A stretch of DNA of 13,127 nucleotides from a bacterium (GTDB lineage Bacteria; Atribacterota; JS1; SB-45; 34-128): contig JAHIPN010000173.1 in the NCBI GenBank assembly GCA_018894595.1, forward strand, positions 1 through 13,127, written 5' to 3'. A model generated the notes under the pieces. The model was not told the DNA's origin. It saw only the letters and a program-made list of their open reading frames with translations, and did not search any database. The position numbers and the translations under genes were made by a program. Of the stretch, positions 6,851 to 13,127 are shown in pieces. How positions within the stretch are numbered: the stretch's first letter is position 1; each line of letters begins with the position of its first letter.

Positions 6851-7411
6851 ATGCAAGAACTTAGAGAATGTTTTAAAGAACACCCCGTAATTGCCTCCAT
6901 AAGAAACAATACAGATTTTACATATGCCCTCAACAGTAAGGCTGCTGCCCTTTTTATTCTTCACGGAGATATATTTAATCTTCCCCAGATTATGGAAGAA
7001 TGCAAAAAGCATAACAAGCTGGTTTTTTTACATATGGATCTAATTAAAGGAATTGGTCGAGACAGGGAAGGGATAATATATTTAGCCAGGAAAGAACTTT
7101 GTAATGGGATTGTTACCACTAAAAATAATCTAATTAATATAGCTAAAAAACAAGGGCTTATTGCTATACAGCGTCTTTTTTTGCTTGATTCCGCTGCCTT
7201 AAAAACCGGAGAACAGATATTAAAACATAATCAACCCGATGCAGTGGAAATTTTACCCGGGATAGCCGCTCCATATTTTATAGAGCATATATATAAAGAG
7301 TTGCTCTGTCCGGTTATTGCCGGCGGTCTGATTTCTGATAAAAGTGAAATAGAGAAATTATTGCAAAAAGGAGTCCTGGCAGTATCTACCAGTAAAAAAG
7401 AATTATGGTAG
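6851..7411 (+). CDS. glpP: Glycerol-3-phosphate responsive antiterminator GlpP
   Basis: GlpP binds G3P and then leader mRNA of glycerol genes, preventing premature termination and stabilising the transcript. The 186-residue length matches Bacillus GlpP. The motifs match closely along the chain: VIASIRN near the start, VFLHMDLIKGIGRDREG, GIVTTKNNLINIAKKQ, IAIQRLFLLDSAALKTG, EILPGIAAPY, PVIAGGLI and the end VSTSKKELW. The whole protein is a compact beta/alpha barrel-like domain. Its ribosome binding site is weak (AGGGGAA about ten bases before the ATG). It stands alone between the dehydrogenase trio and the ABC importer, each of which has a long structured leader, so both are natural candidates for its targets. 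Neither glpF nor glpK, the classical targets, is in the window. The identification is firm; the target assignment is inference. Confidence 0.95.
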   Translation: MQELRECFKEHPVIASIRNNTDFTYALNSKAAALFILHGDIFNLPQIMEECKKHNKLVFLHMDLIKGIGRDREGIIYLARKELCNGIVTTKNNLINIAKKQGLIAIQRLFLLDSAALKTGEQILKHNQPDAVEILPGIAAPYFIEHIYKELLCPVIAGGLISDKSEIEKLLQKGVLAVSTSKKELW

Positions 7412-7442
7412 TTTTAATTAAACTTGGAAATAATATTTTTTC

Positions 7443-7471
7443 TTTAAATACAGTAGCAATTAGGTTATAAT
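7443..7471 (+). promoter_or_regulatory. Candidate promoter of the ugp operon
   Basis: A perfect -10 box TATAAT (7466-7471) lies 17 bases after the weaker -35 TTTAAA (7443-7448). Transcription from here would make an untranslated leader of about 330 bases in front of ugpB, long enough for antitermination control. Confidence 0.4.
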
Positions 7472-7810
7472 TAAAAATAGCTCGTTATACTTTTTTGGTA
7501 AGTTAGTTTAGAGTTTTAATAGATAACTTCAATTTGCGATTTATCAACTACATATTCATCGCTAACCTACTACTAGATTAGCGTTGGGTGCTTGAGGAAG
7601 AATTCTATCAGTTCGATGTTTTTGCGATATTGATAGGCTTTTCTAACTTACTGATAGGGTTATTTAATTTCTCCGCTCTTAGTACACTCTTAGAGAATAG
7701 CAATTTTGCATGGGCTACTAATTTAAGATGAAAGGGGGCGATATATAGAAATAATAAAGGTGTATCAATCAATAAAGTTTTAAAATTTTTAAGGAGGTTA
7801 TAACTTTATT
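7472..7810 (+). promoter_or_regulatory. Long non-coding leader of ugpB, candidate GlpP-responsive region
   Basis: No reading frame of note occurs in this stretch. Visible structure includes a 6-bp stem CGCTAA/TTAGCG (7560-7565 with 7578-7583). CTATCA (7605-7610) can pair either with TGATAG at 7631-7636 or with TGATAG at 7652-7657, which are mutually exclusive. There is no GC-rich stem with a U-run, so a classical intrinsic terminator is not evident. It ends in a strong AAGGAGGT site (7791-7798) for ugpB. The GlpP gene directly upstream and a G3P importer downstream are the reason for suspecting GlpP control; there is no direct proof in the sequence. Confidence 0.3.
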
Positions 7811-9130
7811 ATGAAATTGAGAAAGAATTTTTTGATTATTTTGATTTTAACTTTATGTTTGTTGTTATCAACAGGGACTGTTTTAGCTCAACCGGTAACC
7901 ATAACCTTTTGGCATGCAATGAGCGGGTCGCGTCTTGGGGTATTAGAGTCGATTATTGAAGGCTTTAATGCCACCCATCCTGATTTTGAAGTTAAGCCGC
8001 TATTTACCGGGACCTATGCGGAAACACTAACTAAATATGTTGCAGCATACCCTAGTAAAACAGGACCAAGTATAGTCCAAGTTTATGAAGTAGGGACTCA
8101 GACGATGATTGACAGTGACGCCATTACTCCTGTCTATCAAATCCCTGGAATGTTGGGAGAAACCTGGGATTGGGCACAATATGTTATCCCCATTACTAAC
8201 TACTATTCAGTCGACGGGAACCTTTGGTCCATGCCTTTTAACTCCTCTACCGCCATGCTTTACTACAACAAAGATCTTTTTGAAGCAGCCGGACTTGATC
8301 CGAATAAGCCGCCTACAACCTGGAAAGAGATGGAAGAGTATGGAGAAAAATTCCTGGCAAGCGGAGTAGTAGATCATGTCTATTCCACTGGTTGGCCTGA
8401 TTGGATTTTCGAACAAGCCCTTGCCATTCATGACCATCTTTATGCAGACAATGATAATGGACGATCCGGATTAGCCACAGAAGTAGTCTTTAACGATGAT
8501 TTTGGTCATATGATCTTCGAAACCTGGACAAGGCTGCACGATAAGGGAATTTTTATCTTTGGTGGAGCAGAGTACTCGGCAAACACAGCTTTTAATTCTG
8601 GGCAGATCGCTATGCTTATCCAGTCTACTTCATCACTGGCTGGCATTATCAAAGCTGCTGAATTTAAGGTTGGCACAAGCTTCTACCCTCGTTTCGAAGG
8701 ATATCCGGTGGGAAACTCTATTATCGGAGGCGGAAGCCTTTGGGTCACCAAAGGACAAAGCGAAGAAGAACTCCGCGGTGTTTGGGAATTCCTTAAATAT
8801 CTTGGCCAAAAAGATATTGCTATCCAGTGGCACAAAGGTACAGGATACTTTCCGGTGAGCGGAGCCGCACTTAAAACTCTATTAGACGAAGGCTGGTTCT
8901 CGGAAGATCAAGCCTACCTCACCGCTTTCCTTCAGATCCTTTCCGGGAAACGGGATACTGCAGCATCTACTGGAGTCCGCTTAGGACCTTTTGTGGCAAT
9001 GAGAGAAGTTTTTGTATCTAGCCTTGAGAAATCACTTGCCGGTCAGCTTTCTCCGAAAGATGCTTTAAATGAAGCCGCAGAAAAAATGAACCTAAAATTA
9101 AAAGACTACTTAGAACTATACGGCAAATAA
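7811..9130 (+). CDS. ugpB: sn-glycerol-3-phosphate ABC transporter, substrate-binding protein UgpB
   Basis: This is a 439-residue exported family-1 solute-binding protein that captures G3P or glycerophosphodiesters and delivers them to UgpAE. The signal peptide spans residues 1-26: a KLRK start, a long leucine/isoleucine core and VLA before Gln27. There is no lipobox, so a free periplasmic protein is likely. The mature protein opens ITFWHAMSG. Features shared with Escherichia coli UgpB include QVYEVGT (90-96), the aromatic WPDW (195-198), IIGGGSLWV, WHKGTGYFPV with Tyr346, and GVRLG with Arg390. These match positions known to surround G3P in the family, which makes the substrate call stronger than for a generic sugar binder. 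AAGGAGGT lies 12 bases upstream of the ATG. The gene ends 80 bases before ugpA, with a terminator-like hairpin between them. Confidence 0.93.
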   Translation: MKLRKNFLIILILTLCLLLSTGTVLAQPVTITFWHAMSGSRLGVLESIIEGFNATHPDFEVKPLFTGTYAETLTKYVAAYPSKTGPSIVQVYEVGTQTMIDSDAITPVYQIPGMLGETWDWAQYVIPITNYYSVDGNLWSMPFNSSTAMLYYNKDLFEAAGLDPNKPPTTWKEMEEYGEKFLASGVVDHVYSTGWPDWIFEQALAIHDHLYADNDNGRSGLATEVVFNDDFGHMIFETWTRLHDKGIFIFGGAEYSANTAFNSGQIAMLIQSTSSLAGIIKAAEFKVGTSFYPRFEGYPVGNSIIGGGSLWVTKGQSEEELRGVWEFLKYLGQKDIAIQWHKGTGYFPVSGAALKTLLDEGWFSEDQAYLTAFLQILSGKRDTAASTGVRLGPFVAMREVFVSSLEKSLAGQLSPKDALNEAAEKMNLKLKDYLELYGK

Positions 9131-9143
9131 AAACATACCACAG

Positions 9144-9180
9144 TGCGGGAGCAGGTTTTATACTTGCTCCCGTAGTTTTT
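9144..9180 (+). terminator. Terminator-like hairpin between ugpB and ugpA
   Basis: CGGGAGCAGG (9146-9155) pairs with CTTGCTCCCG (9163-9172) around the loop TTTTATA, with one G-T pair, and the stem can extend by two weaker pairs. TAGTTTTT follows. This is a good intrinsic-terminator shape. Lying inside the ugp operon it is probably leaky or stabilises the upstream mRNA 3' end, giving more binding protein than permease, a common arrangement in ABC importer operons. Confidence 0.75.
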
Positions 9181-9209
9181 AAACCCCCAATGTACCAAAA
9201 GGAGAAAGA

Positions 9210-10103
9210 ATGCACGAAGATAAATTCCCAGGACACAAATTTTTACCTTACCTACTTATAGCTCCATCTATTGCAGTAATTTTTATCTTTTTAATCGGTC
9301 CTTTTGGCCAAAGCATATATGAATCTTTCTTTGTCTCGACGCCGTTTGGCACGAGAACTATATATGTTGGACTTCGCAATTATATCCGTTTATTTTCTTC
9401 CCCGGACTATCTAAACAGTGTTGCAGTTACCTTTAAGTTCGCTGCTTTTGTTATCATTATTGGACTTTCTTTTTCACTGGCGATTGCCCAATTACTAAAT
9501 CAGAAGATCAGGGGAATGGGCTTCTATCAAGTCGCCCTTATCTGGACTTACGCCATTTCTCCGACAATAGCTGGTGTTATCTGGGCTTCAATGTTTGCAC
9601 CTGCCACCGGTCTTATCCCTTATATTATCTCTATACTATCCGGGGGATACAAGATGAATTGGATGACCAACGGCCAGTTAGCGCTGCTTATAGTTTCGGC
9701 TGCTGCTACCTGGAAAATGCTGGGCTACAATATCATTTTTTTTCTGGCGGGATTGCAAAATGTACCGAACGAATTTCTGGAAGCTGCTCAGATAGATGGT
9801 GCAAGCCCCTGGAAAGCTTTTTGGCGGATAACTTTTCCCATGCTTTCCCCCACTACCAGCTTTTTATTATTTGTTAATATGCTTTATGCTTTCTTCCAGG
9901 TTTTCGGATTGATAGATATTATGACACATGGCGGGCCTGGAAACGCAACAGAACTTCTGGTCTATAAGTTGTATCGTGATGGTTTTATTCATCTAAATAC
10001 CGGATCTGCATCAGCCCAATCATTTATAATATTTTTTGTAATTTCTGTGGTAGCGATTATTCAATTAAGAATAGTTACCAGAAAAGCTATTTATTTTCGG
10101 TGA
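9210..10103 (+). CDS. ugpA: sn-glycerol-3-phosphate ABC transporter, permease UgpA
   Basis: This is a 297-residue inner-membrane permease of the MalF-like class, with about six hydrophobic segments; the first is around residues 11-30 (YLLIAPSIAVIFIFLIGP). The ATPase-contact EAA loop is intact: EAAQIDGA beginning at Glu191 with Gly197, then FWRITFPMLSP. The C-terminal VFGLIDIMTHGGPGNATELL is characteristic of the UgpA/MalF family. AAAAGGAG (9197-9204) sits five bases before the ATG. The gene stops within the ribosome binding site of ugpE, so the two permeases are probably made in a coupled way and form the heterodimeric channel. Substrate assignment rests mainly on UgpB upstream. Confidence 0.92.
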   Translation: MHEDKFPGHKFLPYLLIAPSIAVIFIFLIGPFGQSIYESFFVSTPFGTRTIYVGLRNYIRLFSSPDYLNSVAVTFKFAAFVIIIGLSFSLAIAQLLNQKIRGMGFYQVALIWTYAISPTIAGVIWASMFAPATGLIPYIISILSGGYKMNWMTNGQLALLIVSAAATWKMLGYNIIFFLAGLQNVPNEFLEAAQIDGASPWKAFWRITFPMLSPTTSFLLFVNMLYAFFQVFGLIDIMTHGGPGNATELLVYKLYRDGFIHLNTGSASAQSFIIFFVISVVAIIQLRIVTRKAIYFR

Positions 10104-10114
10104 GGTAATATTTT

Positions 10115-10942
10115 ATGACAAGAAAAACTCGACAGGAAATTTTTATTCATGCAATACTTATTATATTGGTTATAGTCCTGGCTTTTCCGGTGTTTTTCGC
10201 TTTGGTTACCAGTACCTTAAGCCTCCAGGAGTCTTACCAGTATCCACCAAAACTTATACCAGGAGACCAATTTACGAACAATCTTAAAGAAGCCTGGGAG
10301 CGAGTTAATATAGGGCGGCTCTTTTTTAATAGTACCTTGATTTCAGTAGTAGTAGCAATAGTGAAAACTATCCTGGCATTACTGGCTGCCTTTGCCTATA
10401 CCCACTTTAAATTTCACGGTCAGGGTCTGTTATTTTCCCTGTGTATGATCACCCAAATGCTTCCTCTCCCCGTCCGTATTATTCCAACTTATCAGTTAAT
10501 GGCAACCTTCAACTGGATAAATTCTTACTATGCTCTTATGGTACCATTTTTTGCCAGCACAACCGGACTACTTCTTTTTCGGCAGTTCTATTTAACTGTG
10601 CCCGAAGACCTTCCGGACGCTGCCCGGGTCGATGGGGCAAGCCCTATGCGTTATTTCCTGCAAATTTTAGTTCCCATCTCCAAGACCAACATTGCCGCAC
10701 TATTTGTTATAGAATTTATCTTTATGTGGAGTCAGTACCTATGGCCGTTAATTGTAACCACTACCGGTGAAATGCGGGTTATACAAATTGGCATTAAAAT
10801 GCTCTTGGCCAGTGAGCAGATAGCTCCTGAGTGGAATGTTATTATGGCTGCTACAGTTATTGCTATGCTGCCTCCGCTTGTAGTCCTTCTGGTTTTGCGG
10901 AAAAGCTTTGTTGAAGGAATTGCAATGCAGACAACTAAATAA
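10115..10942 (+). CDS. ugpE: sn-glycerol-3-phosphate ABC transporter, permease UgpE
   Basis: This is the second permease, 275 residues and MalG-like, with about six membrane segments; the first is near residues 10-30. Its EAA loop reads DAARVDGA from Asp168 to Gly174, with Asp in place of the usual Glu, a conservative change, followed by MRYFLQILVPIS. The C-terminal MWSQYLWPLIVTT and the end VLRKSFVEGI closely follow E. coli UgpE (NQYLWPL, AFVRGL). GAGGT (10102-10106) overlaps the ugpA stop codon and is eight bases from the ATG. No UgpC ATPase gene follows: the next gene, 23 bases on, is a DUF89 protein. The ATPase must therefore come from elsewhere, possibly a shared multi-transporter ATPase. 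Confidence 0.92.
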   Translation: MTRKTRQEIFIHAILIILVIVLAFPVFFALVTSTLSLQESYQYPPKLIPGDQFTNNLKEAWERVNIGRLFFNSTLISVVVAIVKTILALLAAFAYTHFKFHGQGLLFSLCMITQMLPLPVRIIPTYQLMATFNWINSYYALMVPFFASTTGLLLFRQFYLTVPEDLPDAARVDGASPMRYFLQILVPISKTNIAALFVIEFIFMWSQYLWPLIVTTTGEMRVIQIGIKMLLASEQIAPEWNVIMAATVIAMLPPLVVLLVLRKSFVEGIAMQTTK

Positions 10943-10965
10943 AAAGAGAAAGGAGTAATTATCAG

Positions 10966-11856
10966 ATGCGTACACATTTGAACTGTGCCAGCTGTATAAT
11001 AGATGATTTGTGCGGTGCTTTACAGTTAATCCCTTTAGAGGAAAAAATTAAAAAGGAGATATTAAGGGAATCTTTTCAATTTTTAGCTCGAGAGTTCTCC
11101 ACAGAAAAAATTCCCTCTTACTTCATCACTGAAGTTCATAGAATCTTAAAAGGGATATCAGGGATAGAAATTCCTTTTAAAGAAAGAAGAGATAAATGCA
11201 ACCAGCTCGGTATAAAGATGGCAGAAAAGATTGCCTTGGAAGCGGAGGGGATGGAAGAATTTGATAAATTTTCATTTTTAGTTAATTGGGCTATTGCCAG
11301 CAACCATTTGGATTTTCGGACAGTTGGAACCGGTTATGGTTTTCAAATGGCTGAAATAATAGAGGAACTTCGGGGCTGTGTTTCGGAGGGATTAAAAATA
11401 GACCAGAGAGCTGAAATATTTCAAAAAGCCAAAAACTCGTCCAAAATACTTTATATCCATGATAACGTGGGTGAAATTGCTTTTGATAAATTACTGATCC
11501 GGGAACTCAGAAGATATGGAGCTTCAGTAACTTCTGCCTTAAGGGGAGGGCCTATAACCAGTGATGCTACTATGGAAGATGGAGAAACGGTAGGACTTCA
11601 AGAAGCTGCTTCAAAAATTATTTTAGCCGGACCGGATACGCTGGGCATTTTTCTTAATGAAATGTCTGACCAATTAAAACGAGAGCTTCAGACTGCTGAT
11701 TTGATAATTGCCAAAGGCCAGGCGAATTATTACGCTTTAACTGAATACAAACCAAAAGTACCCGGTGAAATTTCCTGCCTTTTTAGAACCAAATGCGAGA
11801 TAGTATCAAACGATCTGGGAGAAACAGGAAAAATAAATGTAGCCATCTTGCTCTAA
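10966..11856 (+). CDS. DUF89 / ARMT1-like damage-control phosphatase family protein
   Basis: DUF89 proteins are metal-dependent phosphatases thought to remove harmful or misplaced sugar-phosphate and cofactor-phosphate by-products. At 296 residues this one is full length for the prokaryotic type. It opens MRTHLNCASC, with Cys7 and Cys10 as in bacterial and archaeal members. The metal and phosphate site is visible as DNVGEIAFD (166-174), ALRGGPITSDAT and IIAKGQANYYAL, and the end FRTKCEIVSNDLG is complete. At the usual N-D of the second motif it carries Ser-Asp, a mild departure. AAGGAG (10950-10955) lies ten bases before the ATG and only 23 bases separate it from ugpE, so it is probably cotranscribed with the importer. 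A role in clearing surplus phosphorylated intermediates of G3P metabolism would fit, but that is inference. Confidence 0.88.
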   Translation: MRTHLNCASCIIDDLCGALQLIPLEEKIKKEILRESFQFLAREFSTEKIPSYFITEVHRILKGISGIEIPFKERRDKCNQLGIKMAEKIALEAEGMEEFDKFSFLVNWAIASNHLDFRTVGTGYGFQMAEIIEELRGCVSEGLKIDQRAEIFQKAKNSSKILYIHDNVGEIAFDKLLIRELRRYGASVTSALRGGPITSDATMEDGETVGLQEAASKIILAGPDTLGIFLNEMSDQLKRELQTADLIIAKGQANYYALTEYKPKVPGEISCLFRTKCEIVSNDLGETGKINVAILL

Positions 11857-11888
11857 AAAGCATCACCCAATCAGGAATCAAGGGATAA

Positions 11889-12368
11889 GCAGCAGAATTT
11901 AATCCCGGTTCACTCCCCAAGAAAATAGAATACATTTTAGAAGAAGATTTTTCTCTACCGAGAAACCCTATAATTGCCAAAATATTCAGATTTGTTAGAT
12001 TGGCGGAAAGTATAGGCAGCGGTTTCCATAAAATGATTGGAGGATGGGAGCAACATTATGGATTAGAACCGGTAATAGAGGGAGATTTTGATTATTATAA
12101 AATTACTTTTCCTACTGTCACTGAAAAAGTCCCTGAAAAGTTGGGTGTAAAGTTGGGAGATAGGTTGGGTGTAAAGTTGGGAGAAAACGAACTAAAAATT
12201 CTAAAATTAATGGAAGATAATAAATATATCACCACGAAAGAACTTTCTGAGCATATAAAAATAAGCACTACGGCGGTTGATAATAATATTTCAAAATTAA
12301 AGAAAAAAGGATTATTAAAAAGAATCGGCCCTGCAAAAGGCGGCCATTGGGAGGTTATTGAGAAATAA
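11889..12368 (+). pseudogene. C-terminal remnant of an AlbA_2/RecG-like ATP-binding transcriptional regulator
   Basis: The reading frame is open from just after a stop at 11886-11888 to TAA at 12366-12368, but has no credible start (the only early candidate is TTG at 12000). Translation gives EFNPGSLP, then PRNPIIAKIFRFVRLAESIGSG and FHKMIGG. This is the typical end of the ATP-binding half of COG2865 proteins (Schlafen AlbA_2 plus helicase-like HATPase). Next comes a short repeat-rich linker (KLGVKLGDRLGVKLGE, encoded at about 12139-12186), then a winged-helix domain (TTKELSEHIKISTTAVDNNI, then LKKKGLLKRIG). The N-terminal AlbA_2 domain and most of the ATPase are missing, and no upstream frame restores them before the DUF89 gene ends at 11856. 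It is most likely a deletion remnant. A short expressed winged-helix protein from an internal start is possible but unsupported by a ribosome binding site. Confidence 0.75.
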
Positions 12369-12488
12369 GAGAAAAAATACAAATAGAAGATACATATAAG
12401 AAACTAAAAGAGATTTTGAAATAAACAGAGACACATCCTATTTTCCCAAAAAAGGAAGCTAAAAACACCGTTTAGTTTATTTAATAAA

Positions 12489-12511
12489 GAACAGGTAACG
12501 GTTCTCTGTTC
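12489..12511. repeat. Small inverted repeat GAACAG/CTGTTC
   Basis: GAACAG (12489-12494) pairs with CTGTTC (12506-12511) around GTAACGGTTCT. The loop contains ACGGTTCT, which also occurs in the left arm of the REP-like hairpin at 3253-3313. It may therefore be a diverged relative of that element, although the match is short. Confidence 0.35.
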
Positions 12512-12540
12512 CTATTTATCCTCCTTCTAAAACCCTTTAT

Positions 12541-12768
12541 TTACAAGGCTTTCAGACCCCCTTCAGGAATGCCCTTTTTACGCACGTAGAGTGCCTTTAA
12601 ACGCGCCTCAATTTTCGAAAAATTGGCAATTACGACATTTTTTTTAGTCTTTTTTGACCTCCCCGAAACTCTGTAACCCTTACAGGAAGCCACTTTCAGA
12701 TTTTGAGGGGGGTGAAAATAGGCCAAAAAACACCTATTTCCCGAGGGTAAAACCATAGGTTTAGGCAA
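12541..12768 (-). other. Doubtful 75-codon minus-strand frame within repeat-rich DNA
   Basis: An ATG-started frame of 75 codons runs across this stretch. Its product is very basic in the middle (SGRSKKTKKNVVIANF) and ends EGGLKAL, with no recognisable domain, no signal peptide and no clear ribosome binding site. Its last codons are made of the CAAGGCTTTCA motif (12544-12554) that recurs nearby as a repeat. I regard it as more likely part of a dispersed repeat than a gene. It is listed because it is the only frame of any length in the final 760 bases. Confidence 0.2.
12544..12554. repeat. CAAGGCTTTCA motif, copy 1
   Basis: TACAAGGCTTTCA (12542-12554) is repeated exactly at 12819-12831. The shared CAAGGCTTTCA core is present a third time in inverted orientation at 13114-13124. 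The spacing suggests boundaries of a repeat unit and not coding conservation. Confidence 0.55.
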
Positions 12769-12803
12769 AAAAAGCGCTTACAATCAAAAATTCGCAGCCT
12801 ACC

Positions 12804-12833
12804 CTTGAAACCTTATTATACAAGGCTTTCAAG
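12804..12833. repeat. Hairpin at the left end of a candidate repeat element
   Basis: CTTGAAACCTT (12804-12814) pairs with AAGG and TTTCAAG (12822-12825, 12827-12833) with a single bulged C at 12826 and the loop ATTATAC. The right arm is the CAAGGCTTTCAAG motif, so the repeat end itself sits in a hairpin. Confidence 0.6.
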
Positions 12834-13124
12834 AAGGCCTTTTTCTACAGATTTTACACACTTTCCCCTCTGTCATTCCCGCGCACGCGGGAATCCATCT
12901 TCTCTATCATTGCGAAAGATACGGCATAAATAAGGGAGATCAATATAAATAGAATTAGAGCATTATCGGTTTTTATGAGAAAAAATGGCAAGGCTCTAAA
13001 ACGTGGGAGACATAAGGGTTTCTGCGTTTTTTTGTTATATGGAATAGTGTTAGTACTTCTAAAATATGAAGAAAATAAGACAAAAAGGGCTAAAAACGCT
13101 ATTTTTAGGAGCTTGAAAGCCTTG
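12821..13124. repeat. Candidate element bounded by a perfect 13-bp inverted repeat
   Basis: CAAGGCTTTCAAG at 12821-12833 and its exact complement CTTGAAAGCCTTG at 13112-13124 enclose about 300 bases with no reading frame of note. Inside are a Correia/dRS3-like palindrome (12875-12894) and a CTAAAAA/TTTTTAG hairpin (13090-13096 with 13102-13108). The arrangement resembles a small non-autonomous mobile element, but no target-site duplication can be confirmed, because the right flank is at the window edge. Confidence 0.4.
12875..12894. repeat. Palindrome ATTCCCGCG-CA-CGCGGGAAT
   Basis: A perfect 9-bp stem with a two-base loop, in the context GTCATTCCCGCG...CGCGGGAATCC. Palindromes of this ATTCCC/GGGAAT form are widespread short dispersed repeats (compare dRS3 of Neisseria). 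It is markedly more GC-rich than its surroundings. Confidence 0.8.
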
Positions 13125-13127
13125 CAA

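Noticed and set aside
7561..7636. Possible tRNA or T-box element in the ugpB leader (suggested by GTTCGAT)
   Set aside because: No acceptor or anticodon stem arrangement and no T-box antiterminator motif could be built.
12541..13127. CRISPR array suggested by repeated CAAGGCTTTCA motifs
   Set aside because: Only three copies, irregular spacing of about 280-300 bases, and one is inverted; this does not fit repeat-spacer structure.

Overview
This window looks like chromosomal DNA from an uncultured, AT-rich anaerobic bacterium. By eye its GC content is about 35-40%, it has strong AGGAGG-type ribosome binding sites, and one gene appears to start with GTG. The periplasmic-type solute-binding protein has a plain signal peptide without a lipobox, which fits a cell with an outer membrane. 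The dispersed palindromes and the gene set are compatible with lineages such as Atribacterota, but nothing here fixes the taxonomy; that assignment is a guess.

Layout. Bases 1-355 (minus strand) hold the N-terminal part of a Na+/phosphate symporter-type membrane protein that runs off the window. Bases 356-1058 are non-coding and contain two related palindromes, a dispersed repeat and a very good sigma70-type promoter (809-837). Next come panB (pantothenate/CoA synthesis) and a conserved-looking protein of unknown function (1980-3221). A gap with a tandem repeat, an imperfect REP-like hairpin, a promoter and overlapping hairpins leads into the main block, 3529-10942.

That block reads as a glycerol-3-phosphate (G3P) system. 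It has an FAD dehydrogenase of the GlpA/LhgO type with a C-terminal BFD-like [2Fe-2S] domain, a second FAD/NAD oxidoreductase overlapping it by 17 bases, a small four-cysteine DUF1667 protein, and the G3P-responsive antiterminator GlpP. After a leader of about 340 bases come UgpB, UgpA and UgpE, the binding protein and two permeases of a G3P-type ABC importer. A terminator-like hairpin separates ugpB from ugpA. The expected logic is import of G3P (or glycerophosphodiesters), oxidation to dihydroxyacetone phosphate, transfer of electrons through the flavin/Fe-S proteins, and control by GlpP. The import ATPase (UgpC/MsmX type), GlpK and GlpF are absent from the window.

A DUF89/ARMT1-type damage-control phosphatase gene follows ugpE closely. 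Downstream lies a decayed C-terminal remnant of an AlbA_2/RecG-like ATP-binding transcriptional regulator. The last 760 bases appear to hold no convincing gene but several repeats: a Correia/dRS3-like palindrome and three copies of a CAAGGCTTTCA motif, two of which form a perfect 13-bp inverted pair.
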